A DNA stretch of 64,000 nt from NCBI RefSeq assembly GCF_007680605.1, contig NZ_VEIO01000012.1:1-64000 (forward strand). Direction: 5' to 3'. How positions within the stretch are numbered: position 1 is the first letter of the stretch; each line of letters begins with the position of its first letter. The notes under the pieces are model-generated. The model saw only the letters and a list, made by a program, of their open reading frames with translations, had not been told where the DNA came from and made no database searches. The position numbers were made by a program, and so were the translations under genes. The DNA is from Paenibacillus xylanexedens (GTDB lineage Bacteria; Bacillota; Bacilli; Paenibacillales; Paenibacillaceae). Below, piece by piece: positions 44,062 through 52,275 of the stretch.

Positions 44062-45042
44062 TCAAGGGCGGGCAGATAAAAGTTTTTTATCCATTTTTTC
44101 ATCACTTAGCCAGCCTACGTAGGTATCGATTGTTTTGAAGTTGCGATCCATGACCACTACGGCGACAAAGGGATACTGTTTCCGGTGTCGATACCGAACA
44201 TCAGCCCAGCGAACTTTATATCCGGCAGGGAGTTCCTCCACCTCGGCTACAGCATAAGAAGTGAAATAGAGGAATGCACTAACCTCTGGTGCCTTGCGTG
44301 AGGCTACAACGGCCGCATGAGTGGACGAGGTGGCATGCAGGCTCCAGGTCAGCTCGGAACCATCGATCTTACCAAGCTCATAACTCCCATCCGTATTCGT
44401 TTTGACAACATGCCAGCGGCTCCAGGAAATCGTTGGAATGACAATATATTTGGCTGGTTCCGGACTGTTATCCATACGTCTCACTTTTCGAACCACCAAT
44501 GCCCGCGCGATTGTACGCCATACATAATATATTCCAATCAGGATATACAGTGTGGTAAAGAGTGGAGCAGGTGCAATAAGGTCGAAAGCCCATAACAGAA
44601 TCGCAATCACATGTGTAGTAAACAGGAACGGATCAAAGATATGAATGATGTTCCAGGCAATCCAGCGTTCTGTAAAAGGACGGGCTGCCTGTGTTCCATA
44701 CGTATTGAACAAGTCGGTAAAGACATGTACACCTACAGCTACAGCAGTCCAGAGGGCGACATGACCAAGTGAAACTCCTGAAAAAATCAATCCGATCACA
44801 CCCGTAAGTAGCAGCACCCATAACAATAGAAACGGCAACGAGTGGGACAGTCCCCGATGATTTCGAATATAGAGCGAATTGCTTTTAAAACGCAGTGCAG
44901 TATCAATGTCAGGGGCTTGGGAGCCAGCGATCGTGCCTACCATGACGGCAGCTGCCAGCATGGGGTCGGTTGCAACGACAGGATCAACATAGGCGAGACC
45001 CGCCAGACCAATGCCCATAACAAAATGTGTAGAGGTATCCAT
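44062..45042 (-). CDS. YdjM/YfhP-type membrane-bound metal-dependent hydrolase
   Basis: 326 aa. Begins MDTSTHFVMGIGLAGLAY with conserved His, SQAPDIDT, and the family motif HRGLSHS, then further membrane helices with VHVFTDLFNTYGTQ. These match the inner-membrane hydrolase family of E. coli YdjM and B. subtilis YfhP. The last ~130 residues form a soluble domain. The substrate is unknown. AAAGGAGAG precedes the ATG. Confidence 0.88.
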   Translation of the reverse strand: MDTSTHFVMGIGLAGLAYVDPVVATDPMLAAAVMVGTIAGSQAPDIDTALRFKSNSLYIRNHRGLSHSLPFLLLWVLLLTGVIGLIFSGVSLGHVALWTAVAVGVHVFTDLFNTYGTQAARPFTERWIAWNIIHIFDPFLFTTHVIAILLWAFDLIAPAPLFTTLYILIGIYYVWRTIARALVVRKVRRMDNSPEPAKYIVIPTISWSRWHVVKTNTDGSYELGKIDGSELTWSLHATSSTHAAVVASRKAPEVSAFLYFTSYAVAEVEELPAGYKVRWADVRYRHRKQYPFVAVVVMDRNFKTIDTYVGWLSDEKMDKKLLSARP

Positions 45043-45509
45043 AAATCTCTCCTTTATAAGGTGTATCGTCAGTGTATGCTCATCAAAATTAACCTTCTCT
45101 ATCTAGGTGATACCCAATTCTAGTGTATATTATCCACCTGCCTGTATGCAAAACATGCGGAGCGCTGGGAACATTCTGTCCATTTCCCAACAAATGTACG
45201 AACATTGTCAAACTATTTTCTGGATTCTTGTGATAAAATTTATATCGGAAGTCGCGTGGATTAATAAACATGTCGCGATGAGACATATTTTGTGAACAAC
45301 GACCTTGTCATAAACCAAGATATGTCCCGTAATGAAGGCACTGTATTATACATATGTATCCCTTGGCCGAAATGATAACGTAGAATTTAATTGAGCGAGT
45401 TAACCGAAATCATTTTGTATCAGAAAGCCAGGGAAGCTTAACAGAGGGTTTTTATGGATCAAATATGTATGCGCATTCACTAGTACATTGTCAGGGGGAA
45501 GAGAAGAGG
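45043..45509 (+). other. Intergenic region between divergent yfhP-like and SCO-like genes
   Basis: About 470 bp, AT-rich. Possible promoter elements (TTGTCA at two places, TAAAAT near 45233) have poor spacing. No gene, hairpin or known RNA could be supported. Confidence 0.3.
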
Positions 45510-46127
45510 ATGCAGGTCATTAAGAAATACAAATGGACATGGATTTTGCTCGGTATTGCATTGATTATGGCGGTGTATTTAATGTGGAATACGGCATTTG
45601 CCAGCCAGGAGAAATTACCCGAGATTCGGGAGATCCAATCGTTTTCCATGGAAAATGTGGATGGTCGTAACGTATCGCTGGCGGATACGCAAGGCAAAGT
45701 GCGATTGTTCTACTTTTATTTCACCAGTTGCCCTGATGTTTGCCCGATTACGACATTTACACTGTCTCAGGTGCAGGACTTGTTGAAAGAAGATGGAACT
45801 TTCGGAGATAAGGCATCCTTTGTATCGATTTCCTTCGACCCAAAAGTGGATACGAGAGAGAAGATCAAAACCTTTGCCGACCGTTTCCACGCGGATTATT
45901 CTGGCTGGTATTTCCTGCGTGGGGATATGGATAAAACCAAGCAGTTCGCCAAAGAATCGTTCCAGATTCTGATCGAAGGCGAGAATAAGGATGATTTTGC
46001 CCATATGAACATGATTGGTCTGGTGGATGAGAATAACCAGCTTCGCAAGGTGTATAACGCTTTTAATACGGAAGACGTGCAGCCAGAAGCCATCGCAGAG
46101 GATATTCGCAGGCTGATTAAAAAATAA
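45510..46127 (+). CDS. SCO1/SenC family copper chaperone-like protein
   Basis: 205 aa from ATG 45510 after GGGGAAGAGAAGAGG; the frame is open 15 codons upstream. One N-terminal anchor (WTWILLGIALIMAVYLMW). Thioredoxin-like fold with the copper motif CPDVCP (Cys74, Cys78) and ligand His165 in HMNMIGLVDENNQ. SCO proteins help build the CuA site of cytochrome c oxidase or act as extracellular thiol oxidoreductases. No oxidase genes lie adjacent. Similar to B. subtilis YpmQ. Confidence 0.92.
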   Translation: MQVIKKYKWTWILLGIALIMAVYLMWNTAFASQEKLPEIREIQSFSMENVDGRNVSLADTQGKVRLFYFYFTSCPDVCPITTFTLSQVQDLLKEDGTFGDKASFVSISFDPKVDTREKIKTFADRFHADYSGWYFLRGDMDKTKQFAKESFQILIEGENKDDFAHMNMIGLVDENNQLRKVYNAFNTEDVQPEAIAEDIRRLIKK

Positions 46128-46157
46128 CAACGTAGAACGTTAAGCACGAAGTCTTTA

Positions 46158-46201
46158 GAAAAGGCCGTCTCTGGTTGCTATAACCAGAAACAGCCTTTTT
46201 G
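46158..46201 (+). terminator. Terminator after the SCO-like gene
   Basis: AAAAGGC / GCCTTTT outer arms and TCTGGTT / AACCAGA inner arms, followed by T-run. Confidence 0.88.
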
Positions 46202-46212
46202 TCGTTGTTCTT

Positions 46213-46560
46213 TCAATACGAAGGTTCGTCAGGATACTGGATATATTCCTCCAGTCCTGCCTTCTCTAATTGCGAGATGATGTATTCATCAGGTGTGCCT
46301 TCAACCCCTGCGTACCCACGTCTTGTATACATTTGTACCGCATCGGGAAAAGCATCGCGCAGTACACCTCTTATTTTTTTGCCTGAGCTGTCATTGTCCA
46401 TGAATAAATAAACTTCATCATATCCGACTTGCTTGCGCAGCGTCTCCAGCTTAAGGGAGTTCAGCGTTCCGAATGTGCACAAAATATTGATCTCTGGACC
46501 CACTAAACGTTTGAGTTTACTGCGATCATTCTTACCTTCCACAATGACATGAATAGGCAT
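46213..46560 (-). CDS. Toprim-domain protein (YusF-like)
   Basis: 115 aa from ATG 46560 after GGGGTGA. It is essentially one toprim domain: VIVEGKNDRSKLKRL with catalytic glutamate and FMDNDSSGKKIRG with the DxD motif. Shorter than the 5S rRNA maturase RnmV (about 186 aa) and nearer to YusF in size. Probably a nuclease or nucleic-acid-related protein; the target is unknown. Confidence 0.85.
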   Translation of the reverse strand: MPIHVIVEGKNDRSKLKRLVGPEINILCTFGTLNSLKLETLRKQVGYDEVYLFMDNDSSGKKIRGVLRDAFPDAVQMYTRRGYAGVEGTPDEYIISQLEKAGLEEYIQYPDEPSY

Positions 46561-46730
46561 CTTATTCACCCCTGATTCGAGAGCTGTTGTCGACATTCCC
46601 CGGGAAATGTTACAGCGAAAATCGACTGAATGTACTTATAGTGTATCTGGAAATGGGGGAATGATGCAAAGTTTAAATTGTTCTGCAGAAGGCTCTAACG
46701 CATAAGTTGGTCAGAACAAGCTTAGATACT

Positions 46731-47948
46731 TCACCCCAGGATGCTTTTCGCATCGGAAGATGAGAGCGGGGCAGTATGTCTTGACGTATAATAGGGGAGT
46801 AGCAAGATGCCGACCATCAACAAAATAAAAGCAATAAAATAAGGAGATACTCCCAGCCTCAGCTGGCCAGCCGTAATCGGACCAATAAACGAACCAATAG
46901 AGGTGGCAATCGATTGCAGAGAGAAAATACGCCCAAGCTTGCTACCACCGCTTAAGTGAATAAAAAGTGTAGCCATTGCGGGGAAAATGATGCCTTTGGA
47001 CATCCCAAGCACAAATAACACGATAGATAACGAAATTTGCGGAACGGCTGCCATCACAAAAAAGCTCAATGACATCAGTAGCACACCAGCAACTAAGCGC
47101 AGTTTGGGCGAATAACGGTTAAGAAACAGCATGCTGAGTGTAAATAGCGCACCGATGCTAATGATTGAAAACAGTAAACCCGTCGACATCATGGAAGAAT
47201 GCCCACCTCCTCGTAGCGGTAATTCGAAAAATAGAATACCTTGAGCGCAGGCAATGACCAAGGGAAGCATGAAATAACGCCAGGAAACAGGCAGGAATGC
47301 TTTTGGCGCTTCTGCTGGCGTATGATCAGAGTTAGCTTTAGCCGAGCCGGAAGACGCAAGACCAGGTTTTGCGGGTTCCGTCAATGGTTGCGGCTGGCGT
47401 ACAAGGCTACGCGGCATCGTGAACAGTGCGATGGCACCTGTCAGGATGAGCAGATAGCCTAGACTGGAGAAGGTGGCAGAGAAGCCCATGGCACCGACGA
47501 TCACGGCACCTGCGGCTGGTGACACCACAGAAGCCAGGGTGTGTACGACACCGTGACCCGACATGTATTTTCCTTGTTTCACCGGGTCATTGGAGAGCTG
47601 AGCGAGCAGGGCCAGACATGCCGGAGACAGAAAGGCTAATACAAAGCCGCTGATAGAACGTAGCGCGAGCAGTTGCCAAGGGGTATGAATATGAGCCTGC
47701 AGAAGTAGGATAATACCCGCACCTACCAGACTGAACACAATATATCGACGGCTCCCGTGTTTATCAATCTGTGTTCCAGCAATCAGATTGCCAGGCAGGT
47801 GGGTTAAGGAATAGATGCCCATCATCCAGCCGATAAAGGTTGGAGCCGCACCGAGCGATATCGCAAACGGTGTAAGAATGGGATACTGGGCATGCAGATC
47901 AAACACAGCTAGAAACAAAAACAGGTATAGCCAGATAGCCGTTTTCAC
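46731..47948 (-). CDS. MFS transporter
   Basis: 405 aa with about 12 membrane helices and a central cytoplasmic loop rich in Pro/Ala (residues about 190-220). The motif-A-like loop GTQIDKHGSRRYIVFSLVG follows helix 2. The start is GTG 47948 with AAGGAGGGG seven bases upstream. Resembles drug or sugar efflux members of the DHA1 group. The substrate cannot be inferred. Monocistronic. Confidence 0.88.
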   Translation of the reverse strand: MKTAIWLYLFLFLAVFDLHAQYPILTPFAISLGAAPTFIGWMMGIYSLTHLPGNLIAGTQIDKHGSRRYIVFSLVGAGIILLLQAHIHTPWQLLALRSISGFVLAFLSPACLALLAQLSNDPVKQGKYMSGHGVVHTLASVVSPAAGAVIVGAMGFSATFSSLGYLLILTGAIALFTMPRSLVRQPQPLTEPAKPGLASSGSAKANSDHTPAEAPKAFLPVSWRYFMLPLVIACAQGILFFELPLRGGGHSSMMSTGLLFSIISIGALFTLSMLFLNRYSPKLRLVAGVLLMSLSFFVMAAVPQISLSIVLFVLGMSKGIIFPAMATLFIHLSGGSKLGRIFSLQSIATSIGSFIGPITAGQLRLGVSPYFIAFILLMVGILLLPYYTSRHTAPLSSSDAKSILG

Positions 47949-48163
47949 TAGAGCCCCTCCTTGTTAGGCGATGCCTGTTTGTACACAGGTCTTGAACGTG
48001 TCCACGTTCGTCGGAACGAATCCTCATGGTACTACTTGTACGCCCCGCAGGACGAACTTAGACCGTTTATTTTTGCCGGAGAGGGCTTAGCTGACAGCGG
48101 GTTCGGAAATCATGTATAATATTCGGGTAGTCATGAATCAATTCTAATTCGGAAGGTGTAATC

Positions 48164-48619
48164 ATGAACATAGAAGTAATCAAAGAGTTTGTGATGCAGA
48201 ACTGGCTGGTGATCGTCGTTGCGCTGATCATTTTGTTCTTTGTTCTGAATGTGGTCAAAACGATGTTGAAATGGGCGATTGCCATCATCATTATTGCGGC
48301 TCTGCTGATATACAGCGGCATCTCCATTGAACAGATCAAACAAACCGTCACAGACGTGCAATCCAGCACGATGGACACACTCAAGAAAGAAGCAACAAGC
48401 ATCATGCTGAAGGAAGCTTCCAAGGCAACTTATACGGCGGGGCAAAATGGTGAATTTACGATTACCAGTCCTAATGTTGAAATTAAGGGTAGCACGAAGT
48501 CGGATACAGTCGATGTGACGTTCCGCGGCATTTCGCTTGGAGAATGGAAGATGGACAACGAAACGATCCGTACATTTGTCGAACAGGCACAAAACAACAA
48601 AACAGCACCTGCTTCATAG
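48164..48619 (+). CDS. Membrane-anchored protein of unknown function
   Basis: 151 aa. Two hydrophobic segments in residues 12-55 (NWLVIVVALIILFFVLNVV, WAIAIIIIAALLIYSGISI), then an amphipathic helix and a C-terminal beta-like region (FTITSPNVEIKGSTKSDTVD). Only 22 bp from the CvpA/transglutaminase-like fusion gene, so probably one operon. I do not recognise the family. Confidence 0.78.
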   Translation: MNIEVIKEFVMQNWLVIVVALIILFFVLNVVKTMLKWAIAIIIIAALLIYSGISIEQIKQTVTDVQSSTMDTLKKEATSIMLKEASKATYTAGQNGEFTITSPNVEIKGSTKSDTVDVTFRGISLGEWKMDNETIRTFVEQAQNNKTAPAS

Positions 48620-48641
48620 TTATTAAAGGAGGAATGAAGAC

Positions 48642-49787
48642 GTGTTGCAAACTTGGCTGGACAGCCTGAAGGAGTTTAATGGGATTACCATTTTGCTGGT
48701 ACTAATCGTAGCAGCATCCTTATTACAGGGATGGTCCAGAGGGGCTTCACGTTCTGCGGGGAGACTCTTTGGTTTCCTGATGGACGGTATTATGGCGGTC
48801 ATTGGTATTTTGTTATCCATCGGTCTGACGTTATGGCTTGCGCCTTATGTACAGCAATGGTTGTCTGTACATGCCGCGGATATGCCTAATCGTGAGTTGA
48901 ACCGGTGGGAGCAGTTGTATTATACGTTGGTTACAGCGATCGCAGATTTCCCGCTAATGAGATTTGCCGTATTATTTGTCCTAAGTTACGGCTTGATTCG
49001 CATGATTCTTGGATTTTTAACTTCCTTCATATTTCGCAGAAGACATGCAGGAGATGAGCAAGCTGCACCAAAAGGGATTATTAGCCGACTGACAGGCGCA
49101 GTGATTGGAACAGTCATCGGTTCGGTCCGAGGGATCATGGTGATTGCCGTATTGTTTATGATTGTAAGTCTCTATCCGGGTAGTATGTTCAGCCGTTATG
49201 TGGAGGCATCTCCAATCTATATGCAGGGTGCTAAATCGGTGATTGAGCCTTTGTCGGGTACGTTTATCAAGGACAAGCTTCCGGTATTCACGCAGGCTGT
49301 GCAGAAGGAACTTGGGGGCATTTTACAACGAAAGTATGAAGTGATTGACCACAATATTCCGGCCGATATTGAGCAAGCTGCACAGGAGATTGTCAAAGGA
49401 AAATCTACGGATGAGGCAAAAGCCAGGGCTCTGTATGACTGGGTTGGCACCCGGGTTCAATACGACTACGGGAAAGTGGACGATTATGAGCAGAGGGGAA
49501 TATGGCATGAACAGACCCCTCAGAATACCTTTGATACACGCAAAGGGGTATGTATCGATTATGCCCGCTTATATGCGGTGATGGCTCGTTCCCAAGGGCT
49601 TGATGTGAAGGTTGTTACAGGTCTGGGATATAACGGTCAGGGAGGCTACGGCCCTCATGCATGGAATGAAGTCTATTTGAGTGATTCTCATCGCTGGGTT
49701 CCGCTTGATCCAACGTGGGCCATCAGCGGAGATTGGTTTAACCCGCCTAACTTTGCCGACACGCATCTGAAAGATCAGTCAGCCTGA
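48642..49787 (+). CDS. CvpA-like membrane domain fused to a transglutaminase-like domain
   Basis: 381 aa. GTG 48642 has AAAGGAGG nine bases upstream. Residues about 1-190 hold four to five membrane helices in a CvpA-like pattern (ILLVLIVAASLLQGWSRGAS ... GAVIGTVIGSVRGIMVIAVL). Residues about 250-370 are a transglutaminase-like domain with the full triad Cys304 (GVCIDYARL), His339 (HAWNEV) and Asp356 (DPTW). The topology puts the catalytic domain probably outside. It may act on wall or surface proteins; the genes downstream are peptidoglycan synthases. Exact function unknown. Confidence 0.85.
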   Translation: MLQTWLDSLKEFNGITILLVLIVAASLLQGWSRGASRSAGRLFGFLMDGIMAVIGILLSIGLTLWLAPYVQQWLSVHAADMPNRELNRWEQLYYTLVTAIADFPLMRFAVLFVLSYGLIRMILGFLTSFIFRRRHAGDEQAAPKGIISRLTGAVIGTVIGSVRGIMVIAVLFMIVSLYPGSMFSRYVEASPIYMQGAKSVIEPLSGTFIKDKLPVFTQAVQKELGGILQRKYEVIDHNIPADIEQAAQEIVKGKSTDEAKARALYDWVGTRVQYDYGKVDDYEQRGIWHEQTPQNTFDTRKGVCIDYARLYAVMARSQGLDVKVVTGLGYNGQGGYGPHAWNEVYLSDSHRWVPLDPTWAISGDWFNPPNFADTHLKDQSA

Positions 49788-49896
49788 TAGTACACCGGAC
49801 ACGGATAAGGTTCGGAATATGACGACGTTGCCAGGTTATCATGCCGGGAAGTTAGGGTTCTGCGGTATGCATCAAGTCATGAAAGAGGTAGGATGA

Positions 49897-51927
49897 ATGA
49901 AAAAGCATTCCAATGAGAAGGATGAACTTGCGGACAAACGGCGTTTCAGCTACCGGATGAACGTATTTTTCTTCGCTTCCTTTGTTATTTTTAGTGTAAT
50001 TATTGTACGTTTGGCCTTTTTACAGTTTGTCGAAGGACCTGAGCTCAGTCAGGAAGAAGCAAGTAACATTACGAAAGATGTGCCGCTTGCGCCGGTGAGA
50101 GGAACCATCTACGACTCCACGGGTACGGTAAAACTGGCGTATTCCAAGCCGATTCAGTCACTGTATCTTACATTGTACAAAAACTACGGGGATGTGGATG
50201 GACAGCCGAATCCGAAAATTGGTGAAGTGCAAGAGATGGCTACGCGTCTGCATGATGTCTTTGAGAAATATAAAACCCCGAATTCCGAATCCTTGACCGT
50301 GGATCAGATCATGGAGGAAATGGATCTGAATTCTCGCAAGGCCAACGGGTTTATGCCACGTCTGATCAAGAGTGATTTGTCTGAAGGAGAGGTTGCTTAT
50401 TTCCTCCAGCATAAGGATGAATTCAAAGGCATTCAGATCGTAGAGGAAAGTGTACGTTACTACGATCCGGATACGGTGGCCGTTCAATCCATTGGTTATT
50501 TGAAAAAATTCAAAAGCTCGAAATCATTGAAGAAGTATCAAGAGGTAGATGAAGCGAACAAAACGCAGACTGATCCAGGTCTGGTCTACACGGAGAATGA
50601 GTTTGTCGGATTCGATGGACTGGAGTTACAGTATCAGGATAAGCTGCGGGGGAAAAGTGGATATACATCGGTAGACATTGACCTGCGTAACTTGCCTGAA
50701 GGGGTAGCGGGTACAACCCCGCCGCAAAAAGGGTATGATCTGATCTCCAGCATTAACAAAAATGTGCAGGTGAAAACTGAGCAAGCGATCATGGATCAGC
50801 TAAGCTGGCTGCACCGTAATCCGGTATCCGGCAGACTGCATCCCAATGCCAAAACAGGCTTTGCTGTAGCAATGGAAGTGGATACAGGGAAGGTTGTAGC
50901 GGTTGCCAGTATGCCTGATTATGATACGAATGTGTGGAGAACAGGCAGCATTAGCACAGAAGAGTACGATAAAATCAAATATATTTACCAGAACGGTACA
51001 ATTAGGGGATTCCTGCCTGGTGAGTCCAGAAAAAGGGCTGAATCTGTCGTGTTGCTCGGCTCAACAATTAAGCCACTGAGTGTGTTGATCGGTTTGAAGG
51101 AAGGTTTCTTTACCACGAACTCGGTGTATATCGACCGAGGTTCGACCACATTTGGTGGAGATAACCGCCGCGTACAGAACTCATCAGGCCACGTTTACGG
51201 TGCCATGTACCCTCGTGACGCCATTCGTCATTCCTCTAACGTATTTATGATTGACGAGATTGGTAAGAAGCTGTACTCACGATATGGTGCTAATGGCGTT
51301 GGCGTCTGGGACAAGTACATGGAGCAGTTTGGTCTTGGTGTAAAAACAGGAGTGGACTTGCCGAATGAATGGGCTGGGCGTAAAGAATATGAAAATGAAA
51401 CGGAAAGTTCCTTGACCAAACTAGCATATGCATCTTTTGGACAACAAGGAAAATACACAACCATGCAGCTCGCGCAGTATACTGTGATGCTTGCCAACAA
51501 AGGAAAACGCATGGAACCACAGCTTGTTAAAGAGTTCCGGGATTCCGAAGGCAATGTGGTGGAGAAGGTGAAACCGAAGGTACTCAGCACAGCAGACTTC
51601 AGTGATGCATATTGGAATGAGGTACAGCGTGGTATGGCCACCGAGGTTTCTGCCTTTGGCGGCTTCCCTTATGATTTTGCCAGAAAAACAGGTACGTCGA
51701 CACAGAATATCGGAGGGAAGCTGGTGGATAACGGGGTATTTATCGCTTATGCACCCCGTAACAATCCAAAACTGGCTGTTGCTGTCATGATCCCTGAAGG
51801 GGGCTTCGGTTCCAACAGTGCGGCTCCGGTTGCACGTGCGATTTTCGATGCTTACGACCAGGAATTCGGCCTGGATGGTGTTCCGAAAAAAAATAAAGAT
51901 AAAGAAACAGAAACGAGTACGCAGTGA
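49897..51927 (+). CDS. Class B penicillin-binding protein (transpeptidase), copy 1
   Basis: 676 aa. One N-terminal anchor (MNVFFFASFVIFSVIIVRLAF), a dimerisation domain starting at APVRGTIYD, and a transpeptidase domain with S389-TIK392, SSN (RHSSNVFM) and KTGT (FARKTGTST). It cross-links peptidoglycan stems; the domain order is that of PBP2/PbpA-type elongation enzymes. GAAAGAGGT precedes the ATG. A terminator separates it from a close paralogue downstream, so the two can be expressed separately. Confidence 0.92.
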   Translation: MKKHSNEKDELADKRRFSYRMNVFFFASFVIFSVIIVRLAFLQFVEGPELSQEEASNITKDVPLAPVRGTIYDSTGTVKLAYSKPIQSLYLTLYKNYGDVDGQPNPKIGEVQEMATRLHDVFEKYKTPNSESLTVDQIMEEMDLNSRKANGFMPRLIKSDLSEGEVAYFLQHKDEFKGIQIVEESVRYYDPDTVAVQSIGYLKKFKSSKSLKKYQEVDEANKTQTDPGLVYTENEFVGFDGLELQYQDKLRGKSGYTSVDIDLRNLPEGVAGTTPPQKGYDLISSINKNVQVKTEQAIMDQLSWLHRNPVSGRLHPNAKTGFAVAMEVDTGKVVAVASMPDYDTNVWRTGSISTEEYDKIKYIYQNGTIRGFLPGESRKRAESVVLLGSTIKPLSVLIGLKEGFFTTNSVYIDRGSTTFGGDNRRVQNSSGHVYGAMYPRDAIRHSSNVFMIDEIGKKLYSRYGANGVGVWDKYMEQFGLGVKTGVDLPNEWAGRKEYENETESSLTKLAYASFGQQGKYTTMQLAQYTVMLANKGKRMEPQLVKEFRDSEGNVVEKVKPKVLSTADFSDAYWNEVQRGMATEVSAFGGFPYDFARKTGTSTQNIGGKLVDNGVFIAYAPRNNPKLAVAVMIPEGGFGSNSAAPVARAIFDAYDQEFGLDGVPKKNKDKETETSTQ

Positions 51928-51959
51928 TGCGGTGATGGAGGTCGTGTTCTCCATAGGTT

Positions 51960-51989
51960 AAAAGGCCCCCAGAACGGGGCCTTTTTTTG
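51960..51989 (+). terminator. Terminator between the two PBP genes
   Basis: AAAGGCCCC / GGGGCCTTT perfect arms with seven T. The rest of the 348-bp gap holds only an extended -10-like TGC TACACT at 52147-52155. Confidence 0.93.
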
Positions 51990-52275
51990 TTTCTATTTTT
52001 ATGGAACCCAGACAGTCTTCTTACGTTATATACATAGGGCAGGGCGTTAGCCAAAATCTAGAGTAGGACGCACTGTTGTATTATTTTATGAATGATTCGT
52101 ATTACGGAAATGTAACCAAAAATAGAAAGACGTTACAGTCGGCATTTGCTACACTTAAGAGGTGAGTGTTTGCCATTCCATTTGGCTCTGTTGTCTGTTT
52201 GGGTCTGTTATGAAGTTTTGGTATGAATAGATAGCGTAATTTTTACACTTGTACATAGAACGGAGAGGGGAGCAT

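Noticed and set aside
46678..46719. Inverted repeat TTGTTCTG / CAGAACAA downstream of the MFS gene as terminator
   Set aside because: The arms pair, but the loop is long (26 bases) and there is no clear T-run on the minus strand.
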